The notes: a model not told the origin generated them from the letters alone. A stretch of 64,000 nt of DNA from Brachynemurus nebulosus (GCA_035578155.1 JAPWDM010000015.1:5398501-5462500); one strand, 5' to 3'. Numbered from the stretch's first letter, positions 1 to 12,593 are shown. Numbers and translations are program-made.

Positions 1-1
1 A

Positions 2-2239
2 AGAAAAGTGGAAGAATGGCTCCAACAGCACAACGACCTAGAGCTACTCCATCCGGACACGCCTACCAGGATAGATCCTAGAAACAGGGAACACTCAACA
101 ATAGATTTAACTATCACCAAAAACTTCAGGGTACACGCCGAATCACGAACAATAGACGGTCCTATATCTGACCATATCCCAGTACTAATCAGTTTCCAAA
201 AAATGATACCTAAAATCCCAGAAACAAAATTCCCGGACTACAAAAATACAGACTGGAAAAGCTTCCGGACGTATTTGCACGAACACACTCAACTAAGCGA
301 CCCGAAAAACACTGAAGATATCGAAAACGAAATCAAAAAGCTTCAGGAGCTTATAATAGAGGCCGACAGGCTCTTCGTCCCAAAAATCAGCCCAAGAAAA
401 CAGAACTACAAAATCTCTGAAGAAATAAAACTAATGAAAAGAGCCCGAAACTATTTCCGGAGGATGTATCAAAGAACGGGTGACGCATACTACAAGCAAG
501 CACGACAAATTATAAATCAAAAATTAGAAGATGAATACCAGAAGCAACGGGATGAAGAATGGTACCGGCTGTTAGAAAAACACAATAACGACAACGTATG
601 GGGCGCAGTCCGCATGTTGAAGAAAAGAAAGAGCGAATTGCCACCACTAAAATCGGATACGGGGGACATTCTCTACGAACCACAAGAGAAGGTGGAGAAA
701 ATAGCTGAAAGCTTTAGACACGCTTTTACAAAAAACGAAAACCTAGCCAACAACGACACCAAAAAACGTGTCGCACAAAAATATAAAGAAGCACTGGAAG
801 ATAACACCACCACCACTGAAGTCCAATTCTGTACAATAACAGAAATACGAACTATTATAAAAAAGCTGAAAAATAGAAAAGCTCCAGGGAGTGACGGGGT
901 TAACAATCACCACCTGAAACACGTCCCAACAAAAGTAATTCAGCAAATAAGAAATATCTTCAACAGATGTCTACAACTCGGATACTTCCCAAATACATGG
1001 AAAGAAGCCAAGATCATCCCGCTACCAAAACCAGGAAAGGACCCAAGAAATCCGTCAAACTACCGCCCGATTAGTCTACTACCCAGCTTAAGCAAAGTAT
1101 ACGAACGAGTAATAGAAAAAAGAATCACCGCCCACCTGGAAAACATCATCACCGCAGAGCAATTTGGATTCAAGAAACGCCATTCCACTACCCAGCAACT
1201 ACACCGTATCATCACAGATATCATCACCAACATGAAAAATAGCTACGACACCATAATGGTCAGCTTAGACATAGAAAAAGCTTTCGACTCTGTGTGGCAT
1301 CAAAATCTGATTACAAAATTAGCAAAAATCGAAATGCCAAAATACATAACAAAAACAGTCGACGCATACCTCCGAGGAAGAAAATTCTCAGTAGAAGCAG
1401 AAAACGCTAAATCTACTTTTAAAAACATACCAGCCGGCGTCCCACAGGGCTCCGTACTAGGACCAATTCTCTTCAATTTCTACATAAACGACATACCGAA
1501 AAACGACAAAGTGCATCTTGCCTTATACGCAGACGACACGGCTATTTACATAAAGACCAGGAACAAGGCAACAGAAGCACCAAAGAAGAAAATCGAAGAA
1601 TACCTAAAAGTCATCCAGTCACACTTCAAAGAAAACAATATACGAATAAACGCTGCAAAAACTGAAGTAGTGGTTTTTAGTAAGAAAATGTACAGTGATA
1701 TAAATAATATTCAAGTGGGGGAAACAGAGGTAAAAACGCAAAAGCAGCTCAAATACCTAGGAATACTGCTCGACCGACACCTGAACTTTGTTAGCACCGC
1801 CAAGGACAGGATACAAAAAACAAGAAAAGCAGCTTACAAACTGACACCGCTATTCAATAGCCCACACATTGATATAAAAAAGAAAAAGAATATTTACATT
1901 GCCTGTGTAAGATCAGTACTATTGTACGGAGCCGAAACATGGTGGCCGAACACCCCAAAATATTTGAAAAATAGCGCACAACGACTGCAGAACAACATAC
2001 TTCGAAAAATAACGGGATGCGATCGGCAAACCCCGCAGCAATACCTGCACTCATTGTTGGAAATCGAGACACTTGACGAAACAATAGAAAAAAGAACGTT
2101 GAAGCAGTATGAAAAAGTTAACCAGCACGAAAACCGGTTACTCCGGCTGCAGAAATTAGCAACCACCACATCGAGGAGGTCAAGAAGAATAAAATATCCG
2201 TTTGAAAAATACATAGTAAGAAACCGGAATATTAATTAA
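2..2239 (+). CDS. Jockey-like LINE ORF2, C-terminal part (endonuclease end plus reverse transcriptase)
   Basis: The frame is open from the left window edge to the TAA at 2237, so the true start lies outside. The first ~65 residues look like the end of an APE-type endonuclease (SDHIPVLI). The reverse transcriptase follows: KAPGSDGV near residue 290, NYRPISLLP, VSLDIEKAFDSVWH, GVPQGSVLGPILFNFYIND and the catalytic ALYADDTAIY near residue 505. A basic C-terminal tail of about 200 residues ends the protein, as in Jockey-clade LINEs. In life the protein nicks target DNA and copies its own RNA at the nick. No stop or frameshift lies in 745 codons, so this copy is young or was recently active. The exact clade is inferred from motif style; Jockey or a close relative is most likely. 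Confidence 0.88.
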   Translation, partial: RKVEEWLQQHNDLELLHPDTPTRIDPRNREHSTIDLTITKNFRVHAESRTIDGPISDHIPVLISFQKMIPKIPETKFPDYKNTDWKSFRTYLHEHTQLSDPKNTEDIENEIKKLQELIIEADRLFVPKISPRKQNYKISEEIKLMKRARNYFRRMYQRTGDAYYKQARQIINQKLEDEYQKQRDEEWYRLLEKHNNDNVWGAVRMLKKRKSELPPLKSDTGDILYEPQEKVEKIAESFRHAFTKNENLANNDTKKRVAQKYKEALEDNTTTTEVQFCTITEIRTIIKKLKNRKAPGSDGVNNHHLKHVPTKVIQQIRNIFNRCLQLGYFPNTWKEAKIIPLPKPGKDPRNPSNYRPISLLPSLSKVYERVIEKRITAHLENIITAEQFGFKKRHSTTQQLHRIITDIITNMKNSYDTIMVSLDIEKAFDSVWHQNLITKLAKIEMPKYITKTVDAYLRGRKFSVEAENAKSTFKNIPAGVPQGSVLGPILFNFYINDIPKNDKVHLALYADDTAIYIKTRNKATEAPKKKIEEYLKVIQSHFKENNIRINAAKTEVVVFSKKMYSDINNIQVGETEVKTQKQLKYLGILLDRHLNFVSTAKDRIQKTRKAAYKLTPLFNSPHIDIKKKKNIYIACVRSVLLYGAETWWPNTPKYLKNSAQRLQNNILRKITGCDRQTPQQYLHSLLEIETLDETIEKRTLKQYEKVNQHENRLLRLQKLATTTSRRSRRIKYPFEKYIVRNRNIN

Positions 2240-2513
2240 TTAGTTAGTTTTATTATTAGTCTTAAGTTAGTTGTAAGTTTAGTTGTAAGTTAGTTATAAG
2301 TGTAGTTTGTAAGAGTAAAAAATATCTTTCACTAGGTTTTTGCAAATTTTTCCTAGGCAAATAAATAAATATTAATAATCTATTAAGAATTAACGTTACA
2401 GTAAATGTAAAATAAATTAGGTCAAATTATGGTAATAGGTACATAGAATATTCTAGAATAACACAAATTTGTAAAAAATTGTAAAAATTCTTAATACCAA
2501 TAAACGAAATTTA
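2240..2513 (+). other. 3' UTR and end of the Jockey-like LINE
   Basis: Short AT-rich 3' UTR with repeated TTAGTTGTAAG-like words and AATAAATAAA at about 2362-2371. The last bases before 2514 are not found in front of the matching LTR sequence at 10374, so 2513/2514 is the junction between the LINE 3' end and the LTR it entered. Confidence 0.6.
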
Positions 2514-3038
2514 GCAAGAAAGGGGCAGTCAGTTTTTAAGTGATTCAGTTTTTAGTTAGTTAATTTTTGCGTGAACGAGTACCGTTTTTCGTATATCGTA
2601 TTAAAATCGGATACCGTTTTTCGAATATCGTTTTATAATTAAAAATCAATCTATATTAAAGAATATTTAACCAAAATTTGTAATAAAACAAATAAAATCG
2701 TAAATGTAAAACGTTATAAACTGTAATAAATATTTTGTTTTGCGCAATAAAGTTACAAATCTTATTTACGTATGTGTTTTATTTGATTGTTCCCGTGTAT
2801 TTGGAAGTGTTGAATCAAGAAAAGTTTCTAAAGTAACGATAGTAGCGACAATCTGGGAGCCAAGGACCAAAACAGGACACTTTAAGGAACATTAACATCA
2901 TCTTGTGTAACAAATTATCCTCTGCGCTGCGTATAAACTTATTTAAGGAACGCTTCTTTTCGTTCCAGTACACTAAATCTACAGATTTTCTACCTAAGTT
3001 ATATATGCAAAAACAAAAATAAAAACGAACGTTACACA
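2514..3038 (+). repeat. 5' LTR of Gypsy-1, right-hand 525 bp
   Basis: Matches 10374-10893 almost base for base. It ends GTTACACA, the inverse of TGTGTAAC at the start of the complete 3' LTR at 9778. The first ~596 bp of the LTR are missing here because the LINE that ends at 2513 sits in it. Confidence 0.85.
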
Positions 3039-3451
3039 GTGTCATCCCTTTGGGGGATTGTCATTCCTTTTGGAAATCGTTACGATTGTTAACTATCGGG
3101 AGTGATTGAACGAAAACATTACACAGTGACAATTATCTGGCGCGTGTTATCGGTTAAAGTAAAGTGAAAAAGTTATACAGTGTCGTACGGTTAAAATTGT
3201 AAGTAAACGGTTGCAAACAAGTGAAAAAACTTTACGAACTATTACCTCGTCAGTGTTAAGGAGTATTATCGATTGACGTAAAAAACATTTTAACTAATAA
3301 CATTTGTGAATTATTAACATTAACTTTCAACAGATAAGTTTTAGGTGAACTTTCGGGGGGGGGGGGGGTGATATCAAATTGAGTGTAGTGCTTTAATAAA
3401 GTTCAGTGAGTGAAAATTTTAATTTCGTCGTAGCATCAAGTTTAATTTAAA
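3039..3451 (+). other. Gypsy-1 leader between 5' LTR and gag
   Basis: Non-coding leader. A 14-base G run lies at 3355-3368. The words TTACACAGTG occur both at the LTR end (3032) and again near 3119, so the primer-binding region may have been partly duplicated. I do not see a primer-binding site I can assign to a tRNA. Confidence 0.5.
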
Positions 3452-5281
3452 ATGGAAGTAACGCAATTTAATGAAGAAGATAAAATAGTCACCTCAATGC
3501 CATCTGTTATAGAGGGGATGAACGAAGCGACAACAGCGTGTGATCTACATGATACAGAATCCATTTCTTCCGGCTATGAAGTAGCGTTCAATGAAGACAC
3601 TAATACGGGTAACGTAGAGACATCAACGGTAAATAAAGATAATGTTACAAGTATGTTGAATCTATTACTTAAAAATATAGCGTCGCATAGCGAGAAAATT
3701 GATAATGAACTTTGTGTAATCAAAAATGGTTTTAGCATAGTTGAAAATAATTTAAAAGATGCACTTAAAAGTGAAATTAAGGAATTAAAATCTATCTTCG
3801 ATGCTCGAATTGAAGAATTAAAAGTAAAATACGATAATGAAATTTCATCTGTTAATAATAAAATAGATCATTTTGCAACTGAGGTTAAGAATAACAATTC
3901 GAACATCGAATATGAATTAAATAAATATAGTGGTATTGTAGATTCGGTAAATAAAAGGGTAGATGATTGTTCAGATAAAATAAAGAATTTAGAAGTTAAA
4001 ATTAACGAAATAAATTCACAAATTTCTAACGTTAAGGACAATGTTAGTAGATTTGGTTCGCAAATTAATAATTCTTTAATAAATTCAAGTATAAATAGCA
4101 CTCCTTCTAATAATATTTCGAACAATAGTTTAAATTTATCAAATATTTTACGACAAAATGCTATAGATATTAAAGATTTTGATGGAAATATCAACCATAA
4201 CCACTGTTATATCACTGCCCAAATTTGATATAACTATAAGAATTGACATGAATAAAATGCACTATTGTTGACAATTAAGCGGTTTGACATAAGCGTTTTT
4301 ACATAATACGTAAGCGTAGTTCAATACATTGTCTATTCAAATTGACTGATGGCACACTACTGCTGCTGAACGCGTAGCGGAAGGGGTTTGAGTGGGGCGG
4401 TTATGCTCGAAAATTCTAAATAATATTTATGATAACATTTATGTATTGTCAATTGCATGAAAATGTTAAAGTGCACACACATAATTAATGAAGTCCTTAA
4501 CAACCACCCTATCGAATTTTTAAAGTCGCTAGAAATGGTTTTTAGTGAGGCTGACGGTTGTAGTTTTTCCGAATCTGATAAATTGCGTTTTGCTAAATCA
4601 AAATTGTCAGATAATATTAAAAACTTTTTTTCACTGCACGAGTCATATATATTAAATTATAACGATTTTCGGCAATGGTTGATATCGACATTCTGGAACC
4701 AGAAAATTCAAAGTAGAATTCTAGTAGATTTTTATTCGAACAAAGGACGCACAAGCGTTAAGTCCAAACTCACAAATCATTTACTATATTGGTTCAGACA
4801 AGTTAAGTATTTAGATTGTAAGTTAGATGAAAATTTATTCATTCATACACTTTTAGAACATTTTGATTTCGAAACTAGGAGAGTACTTCGCCACTGTAGA
4901 AACCTCAAAGATCTCTACGAGGAATTGCGTGAAATTGATACGTTTGCCCTTAATAACGATGATAATATAACGAATTCTGGTACGCGTTTTAATACAAATG
5001 TTTTTAATTTAAATCAACAGACAGACGACAATGGTTGGGGTCGTAATCCCACAACCTCCTTTGGAAATGAAAATTATAACAGAGAAAATAGATTTAATCG
5101 AAATAATAGAGGTGCAAATCGACGTGTTGCATTTGGTAGAGGTACTAATGTAGTGCATTCGGTTAATGAAAATAATTCGAATACTCCCAATACGAATAGC
5201 GATAACAATTTAGCAACTCATTCTCGATCAAACGCAATAGATACTTCATTTCCTAATTTCTCTTACGATTGGGAAAACTGA
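3452..5281 (+). pseudogene. gag: Gypsy-1 gag, split by a 302-bp insertion
   Basis: The first part (3452-4198) begins MEVTQFNEEDK and is an acidic, Asn-rich protein with a long coiled-coil-like stretch (residues ~70-195, rich in E, K, I, N at heptad spacing). The second part (from 4508) carries the capsid-like helical region (HPIEFLKSLEMVF, then SDNIKNFFSLH) and ends in an Asn/Arg-rich tail. No CCHC zinc knuckle is present; the basic NRNNRGANRR tail may bind RNA instead. Both parts share one frame, and the inserted bases plus the duplication total 309, a multiple of three, but the insert brings stop codons. The structural Gag role is inferred from position before pol. Confidence 0.75.
4199..4500. 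mobile_element. 302-bp unidentified insertion in Gypsy-1 gag
   Basis: Flanked by CAACCAT (4192-4198) and CAACCAC (4501-4507), a 7-bp target duplication with one change. Removing it with one copy of the repeat rejoins gag in frame. I see no terminal inverted repeats and no clear pol III boxes, so class (SINE-like or small MITE) is open. Confidence 0.6.
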
Positions 5282-8200
5282 ATAGTGACCTAATTACGGA
5301 ATCACCGTTGAAGGTCAATGACCCACGTAATTTCAAAGTCAACTGTTTTTCTTCAGATGATTATAATAGTAATAATTTGAATAATTTTAGTTTTTCGGAT
5401 ACATTTGTTTGTAATCTATTTAGCAGCGATAATTTTGATGATCTTACTAACGATAATGATTTTGAATTAAATGTGCGAGTTCCTAATAAAGAAAATCTTG
5501 CGTTACCATTACTCAATTTAGAATTTTTCGGTAATAGAGTTATTACATTGTTGGATACCCGTAGTAATCTTTATATTTTGAGAACGGATGTTTTCGATAA
5601 ATTAAATAATTTGTATTTTGAACATCATGGAAAATTTTTACCAATGATTCCAACACCTAAATGTTTTATTACTACGGCTACAGGTAGAAAATCGAAACCT
5701 ATTAGATTTCAAGTATATGTTGAATTGCAATATAATGATAAAGTTCTACCTTTACATTGTTTACTAGTTGATGATTTAGTTTTAGATTGTTTAATCAGTG
5801 TCGATTGGTTTAGAACTCACAATGCGAAACTTGATTTTTCCAGTAATGTTTTAGCTTTCTTTCTTAATAAACAACAAATTTCAATAGATTTTTATCCTTT
5901 GAGACCTTCCGATTATTGTATTGATAATGATGCCTTATCACATAATCTAGTATTGGACACAAGTTATGTGGAACCCTTAGATGAAGAACTCATATATCAA
6001 ATTAACAATACCGCATTTAATATTGATGATGATAAGAATTTAATTACGCCTATCCAAACTATCTACGAACACGTCCGTCAGTTAAGTCATTTAGATATAT
6101 TTACACAGCAAAGGCTATTTAATTTGTTAAGTAAATTTCAAAATATTTTTTCAAAGAAACCGGGATGCGTGAAAGATTATTTTTGTAAATTCGAAGTTCG
6201 TGAGCATGAATCATTTGCGAGTAAAAGTTATCCTATTCCGTATTCGAGGCTGCCTGTTGTAGAAAGAGAAATTTTGAAAATGATTGAGTGGGGGGTGATT
6301 GAAAGATGCTATTCAGAGTACACGAATCCTATTCATGTTGTCATGAAAAAGGATAATAGTGTTCGAATCGTGCTCGACAGTAGAGAAATTAATAAAATTT
6401 TGGTTACGGATAAAGAAGGACCGATTTCAGTGGAATACGTTCTAGGAAAGTTCAAAAATAAACAAATATTTTCTTCAATCGATTTGGTAAAGGGTTACTG
6501 GCAACTCTCTTTACATCCGGATAGTAAAAAGTATACCGCGTTTCTCATAAATGGAAAATATTACCAGTTTCGAAGGCTGCCATTCGGTTTAAATTTATCA
6601 GTAGGTGCTTTTCAAAAGTGTGTGGATTTCGTTTTAGGCCCTGAAGTTCAGGGTTTCTGTCACGTATTTGTTGATGACATTGTTATTGCGTCATCCGATA
6701 TTGACTCTCATTTACAACATTTAGAAATAGTATTATCAAAATTAGCTAAAGCAGGAGTAACTATTAATTACGAAAAATGTTCGTTTTTCAAACCGGAAAT
6801 TCATTTCCTAGGTCACGTGGTTTCTGCAAAGGGTATTTCTATAGATGAATCTAAAGTTGAAGCTATTAGGAGACTCAAGCCTCCTAAAAGTGTTAAAGAA
6901 TTACAATCGGTTCTAGGTGTATTAAACTTTTATCGTAGATTTTTTCCAAATTATAATAATTATACTAGTAACTTTTCACATTTACTTAAAAAGGGTGCCA
7001 AGTGGACTTGGGGACCTAAAGAAGATAAAGCTTTTGTCGATCTAATAAGTTTATTCCAACAATCGGTCATGTTAAAGTTTCCAGATTTTTCTAAAGAATT
7101 TTACATTGAAGTAGATGCATCAAATCATTCAGTGGCTGGTTATCTCTATCAGTTGAATGAGGATGGGACTCATAATCCCATATCTTTTGTATCACGTTCC
7201 CTATTACCTTCAGAGTTGAATTACGGAATTTCGGAAAAGGAACTTCTTAGTGTTATTTTCTCTTTCAAAAAGTTTCGTACGTATATTCTTGGTCATAGAA
7301 TAATAGTTAGGACGGACCACAAAGCTTTGACCTTTTTGGAAAACGCTAAAATACTTAATGGTCGCTTATTGAGATGGTTTCTTGCTCTAAATGAGTACAA
7401 CTTCACTATTGAATATATTGCAGGCAAAGATAACTTCATTGCTGATGCCTTTTCTAGAAATCTTAGTCCCGATGTTCCATCTGGTATTGATTTTTCGCAA
7501 CCTTTTGTAGCTTTGTCCGACACTTGTAATTCCGATACATTGCTTGATCGCCAGAATGAACCTTTTTGTAATAATATAAGATTGGACTTTTCCGAAAAAT
7601 TCATTATTGATTTCGTTAGGAAAATTGTAAAATATCAGAATAGCGATCCATTTTGTGTTAGAATGAAAAACAATGTAGATAATATGCAGGATTCTTATAA
7701 GGTGTTTAATAACGTGCTTTTCTTCCGTGGTAAGTTCCCACCTTTTAACTGGCGTATAGTAGTACCAGATGTATTTAAGGATAAACTCATTTTGTATTTC
7801 CACCGCAGTTTTGGACATTTTAGTTTTCGTAAGGTTTGTTATTTGATAAATCAATATTTCTATATTAAAATTCTCTTTTCATATAGTAAGAAATTAATTG
7901 GTAAATGCATCATTTGTCAAAAGTCTAAAGTCTCCACTACTTATCAAGAGGGACCTTTGCAAAGTATAATTTCAGAAAGGAAACTCCAATATGTATATGT
8001 GGATTTATATGGTCCATTTCCTGCCGGAAAATTCGGTTTAAATATGCTTCTTATAGTAAAAGATAATTTTTCAAAATTTGTAAGATTATATCCCTTACGA
8101 GGTGCCACATCGCGTCAATTAGTAAATAATATTTTACATGACTTCGTACCTAAAATCGGTAATATCGAAACAATTTTCTCTGATAATGGTAGCCATTTTA

Positions 8201-8796
8201 CTTCGTCTGTTTGGCAAGAGTCTCTTAAAAATGCAGGTATTAATGTTAAAACTATTAGTGTTTATAATCCGCGCGCGAATCCAGAGGAAAGGGTTAATCG
8301 CGAATTAAATAGGTTATTTAGAACGTATTGTCATAATAAACATTCGAGTTGGTCAGATTAAATTTTATTTATTGAGCAATGTTTGAATTGTGTTCCACAT
8401 GAAGCCACAGGATTCTCCCCATATGAACTCATGTTTGGCCATAAACCAACGAATCCTATTAATGATATTGTGAATTTTCCTAATCATAACGATTTATCAT
8501 TACAGGAAAAATTTGATCTAGCTTTGCAAAGAACACGCAAATTAGCACAAAGGCGCGTTTCTTATCATGATCGTCATAACACTAAGACGTATAATGTTGG
8601 TGATAAGGTCTTATGGAAAACGCATCCACGTTCATCCGCTAAAAATAAGGTAGTTAAAAAATTCAAACTTTTATTTGAAGGCCCGTACATTGTGTCCCAG
8701 ATTAAGTCACCTAATGCGTATGTTTTAATTTATCCAGGATCACGTTTGGTTAAAGGTGTTTATAACGCCATACACTTAAAATTATTTAAAGAATGA
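5269..8796 (+). pseudogene. pol: Gypsy-1 pol (protease, RT, RNase H, integrase), one in-frame stop
   Basis: Starts in the -1 frame overlapping gag by 13 bases, as expected for ribosomal frameshifting. The protease region (residues ~80-190) has LLDTRSN at residue 94 where the family has D-T/S-G, so the active-site glycine is Arg (CGT at 5560). RT motifs are YQFRRLPFGLN and HVFVDDIVIA; RNase H has YIEVDASNHS and RTDHKALTFL. The integrase has a CIICQKS zinc half, YVDLYGPFP and IFSDNGSHF (catalytic Asp residues) and the ERVNREL Glu helix. A TAA at 8359 interrupts the integrase and the same frame continues to 8796 with a C-terminal region containing VGDKVLWKTHPR. Protease change and stop make this copy inactive. 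Confidence 0.88.
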
Positions 8797-9777
8797 TATT
8801 GAAATATTACAAATTTATCTTTATTAGTACTATGTCTGTTTGAATTGACTGTAATACTTCTCAATTATACATATTTAATGCATCTATGTATCTTGTTTTA
8901 GAATGTTATGACATTTAAGGAACTCGTACTGTAGGATCAGTCATTGTAAATACCAGTTTAAAAAAAAAAAAAAAAAAAAATTATTAAAAAATAAATATAA
9001 AAATTTTAATATAGTACTTACATGACTTTTGCAATTACTGGATTGGACTTATTACTTAAACTGCTAGTGACGTACTTTATTCACTGATTTTCGTACTTAG
9101 TCGATTCGTTTAAAGTTTTAAGTAATTAAATAGGGATACGATATTCTTTAAATATTTTAGAGAGACCCTTCGTTGTGACGTTGTCGTTATTCGTATAATA
9201 TATTAGGCGGGATACGAAGTCCCTCGGTCCTAATAAATATTTTTGGAAACAAGAAATTGTTACCTGTAGAGTCTGAGCGGGATTCGGTGTCCTTCGGTCT
9301 CATACTCACAGTATTTGGATTTCGGAAGATTGAAAAATGGAAGTGTCTAATAACGATTTTGTTTCAATTTTTTTTATCCTGACTGTGACTAATTAAACCC
9401 CGAATTACGTCTAACTTTTCCTAATGCATACTATAAATTCTCTTTTATCGTAAGATCGAGTTTGGATAATGACGCTTTTGCATCAAAATGTCGTTGCAAT
9501 AATCTGTTTATTTGTATAATGTTTATTTAGTTACATCTTTTGATTAATTAATAAGTGTTAATTTTTGTTTTATTGGATGTTTATTATAATTACAGTAAAT
9601 CATTTATTAATTGAATAAATTTACAAAGTTTTAATTGATGTGTTGAGTCAATAATGAAATATAGTAAGAATTTGTAATTGTACTTCTATATTGTAATCCA
9701 TGGAAACGCAAGCAAGGATATTGTGTAGATTTCTCATATCTCTGATGTTTCGCCGATACTCGAAATCTAGGGGGGGT
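8797..9777 (+). other. Gypsy-1 3' untranslated region with polypurine tract
   Basis: No reading frame of note in ~980 bases. A 20-A run lies at about 8961-8980. A tract AAATCTAGGGGGGG at 9763-9776 directly precedes the LTR start TGTGTAAC at 9778 and is the likely polypurine tract that primes plus-strand synthesis. Confidence 0.6.
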
Positions 9778-10893
9778 TGTGTAACCGCACTAAAATTCAC
9801 ACGGATATCGGGTCGCCATTTTGTTTCTAATAGTTAATATATGATCATTTGTAATGGGAGTAATATTATTCTTATAGACTAATTTTGTATTTTTATTGGT
9901 TATGCCGTCATATCTGGCTAATAACAGTTAATTCGGTCCGCCATTTTGTTGTTATTATTCGACATATTGTTTGCTCTGTTCATTTCATATCTTTATTCAA
10001 CCAATGGATATTTATATTTGTGTGGTGTGACTTATTTTTGTAAGTGACTGTACTGTATTTGTGTAAATACATGCTTTGCTTGCCTTTCTATTGAGAAGTT
10101 TCTGTTTATTATTGTTGAAATTCTTAGAATCAACTATTTTATTTACTTGTTTTCGGTTATAGTATTTATCCTTATTCTTATCATATTGAATGAGAGAGAC
10201 AGTAATAATGGAATTTTCTGGATGTCTTTTTCATGGCTTAAATGGTAATGTTTGTATCCTTTTCTCTCTTTCTCTCTTTATTCTTTAGTAGTTTATATCG
10301 TTTGTTCTTTGTTATTCATATTACTTAGAGAAATTTCGAGAAACATTGAATATATTTAAGGAGTGCGCAGATTGCAAGAAAGGGGCAGTCAGTTTTTAAG
10401 TGATTCAGTTTTTAGTTAGTTAATTTTTGCGTGAACGAGTACCGTTTTTCGTATATCGTATTAAAATCGGATACCGTTTTTCGAATATCGTTTTATAATT
10501 AAAAATCAATCTATATTAAAGAATATTTAACCAAAATTTGTAATAAAACAAATAAAATCGTAAATGTAAAACGTTATAAACTGTAATAAATATTTTGTTT
10601 TGCGCAATAAAGTTACAAATCTTATTTACGTATGTGTTTTATTTGATTGTTCCCGTGTATTTGGAAGTGTTGAATCAAGAAAAGTTTCTAAAGTAACGAT
10701 AGTAGCGACAATCTGGGAGCCAAGGACCAAAACAGGACACTTTAAGGGACATTAACATCATCTTGTGTAACAAATTATCCTCTGCGCTGCGTATAAACTT
10801 ATTTAAGGAACGCTTCTTTTTGTTCCAGTTCACTAAATCTACAGATTTTCTAAGTTATATATGCAAAAACAAAAATAAAAACGAACGTTACAC
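9778..10893 (+). repeat. Complete 3' LTR of Gypsy-1 (about 1116 bp)
   Basis: Begins TGTGTAACCG after a G-rich tract and ends GTTACAC; these ends are inverted repeats. Its right 520 bp match the 5' LTR remnant. TCTTTATTC-type and AATAAAG (10606) words could serve as processing signals. The last A of GTTACACA is missing or changed (G at 10894). Confidence 0.72.
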
Positions 10894-12593
10894 GGGTCAA
10901 AGGTCAAGGTTTGCACATCAATACATTTTGATGACTCATCAGTTCGAAATATCTAGTACCGTAAAATGGGTGCAACAGGACCCTAAGACACACGCTTTCA
11001 AACATCGTCAAAGGGGTTCAACTTACTCCGTTTTGCGGTGGCCCCGCTCTGTCATAGCTTATCTACTGTCCACAGTTAAAAGAATTTAAGTGTTCGAATC
11101 ACTCTACAGCCGTTACTCAACTTACTGACGTTTTAAAATATAGACATGCTTGTAGTTTAACTCGACTTATAGCCAAACCATACGTATGTATCCAAGGTTT
11201 TACAACTTGTCTATGAGACGATGATCTCTGACGCCGTCGTTGCCTTCATTGTGATCTGTCTCTTTTTAGCATAATATGTACTCCGTCTGTCTCTTTTTAG
11301 CATAACAGTTCGTGTCAATTCTCCTCTTCCCTTCGTCCTGCTATTAGAGATCGTCGTCTCATATGTAGCGATGACTACATCTATTCTGGTAAAGCATAAT
11401 TTCATAAATTCTTAAAATTATTAAAAATAATAAAAGGATAATTTTATAAAATCAAAATTTAATCAATATATACATTATTATTCAAAATTAATCTTACAAA
11501 ATTTATATCTAGACATCTAGTGAATTTGTATAAAAAACAATATCGATATATTACTGATCAAATTGCGATCAATTTAAAAAAAAAATCAATACTATGGCCA
11601 TCTACTAGATCTCTAATGAACTAATATTCAAATTACATATTTTTCACAAATGATTCCAAAACATCAGCAAAATATTTTTTTTTATATAAAATTAAATATT
11701 ACAAGCTCAAACTTATTAATTTAAAAATTTATTTGTTTAAAAATCAAATAATGTTTCACAAAACGAAATCTTATTGATCGATTCATAAAGTTTAACAAAT
11801 AACTTATATAACGTAAGCAAATTCGAACCGGTAGCGTCTCTTTTTCAAAAAATAGAACTTTGAAGAGTTCAGAATTCACTTTCACAATTGAGGATACACA
11901 ATTTGATGGATTACCGTGAAGACGCGATTAGGATGAACATCGCCATGAGAAATTTATTTAAATTCGAAAGTAAAATAGTTTATCAAAAAAGAAATAATTT
12001 TAATTATACAGTTTAATTAAATTTGCATAATGGAATCATTTGAAACAAATTTTTTTTACAATCATTACTAAAATTAGAAATAATTCAACTCTGGACTTAC
12101 AAGATAAGTAACATTTCAAATATTCAATTTACTTAAAAAAAAAAGGGAAAATCTAAATTAAAATAAAATTTAAGTCTAGATTTCATCTTTGTTCAATACA
12201 CTTGCAAATATTTCATGTTCATAATTTTGTTTTTAAAGTCAATGTCTAAAGCACATTGCATTTTCCCATTAAAAAAAAAAAAAAAAACTTTAATTTTCGT
12301 CATTGTAATATTTCATTCAAATACTTAATTTCATATATCACGTTTAAATTAATTTTCACTTGTTTCAATCTCACTTATTTAAACATTTTCGTTGATGTTT
12401 TATTGTAAAACATGTTTACAAAGTTTCGAAATATCACAAAATAATCATACACAATTAGTTATTGTAATATTCATTCAAATATCTAACTTCTTAATGTCAC
12501 TTTTAAATTAATTTAAGTCTTTTCATAATAATAAGGGTATTCACAGTTTCTCTTAAACTGAATGCTATTTCTACGATATGTTATTTATAGCAC
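10894..12593. other. Non-coding AT-rich stretch with a small hairpin
   Basis: No gene seen. At 11210-11365 an imperfect inverted repeat (ATGAGACGATGATCTCT against its reverse at 11346-11364) encloses two direct copies of TCTCTTTTTAGCATAA, possibly a decayed MITE. Related segments near 12303 and 12463 (ATTGTAATATTCATTCAAAT-like) are diverged direct repeats. Confidence 0.4.

Larger units (their letters stand above)
2514..10893 (+). mobile_element. Ty3/Gypsy LTR retrotransposon (Gypsy-1), env-less, broken
   Basis: Two nearly identical LTR copies (2514-3038 and 10374-10893) enclose gag and pol in the same orientation. The order inside pol is protease, reverse transcriptase, RNase H, integrase, which defines Ty3/Gypsy. 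The LTR copies differ by a few substitutions and one 4-bp gap, so the insertion is fairly young. No env-like frame lies between pol and the 3' LTR. No flanking duplication can be checked, because the left end of the 5' LTR lies beyond the LINE, outside the window. Confidence 0.88.

Noticed and set aside
10763..11089. Open frame of 108 codons over the end of the 3' LTR
   Set aside because: It starts inside the LTR and runs into non-homologous flank; composition is that of the LTR, with no domain.
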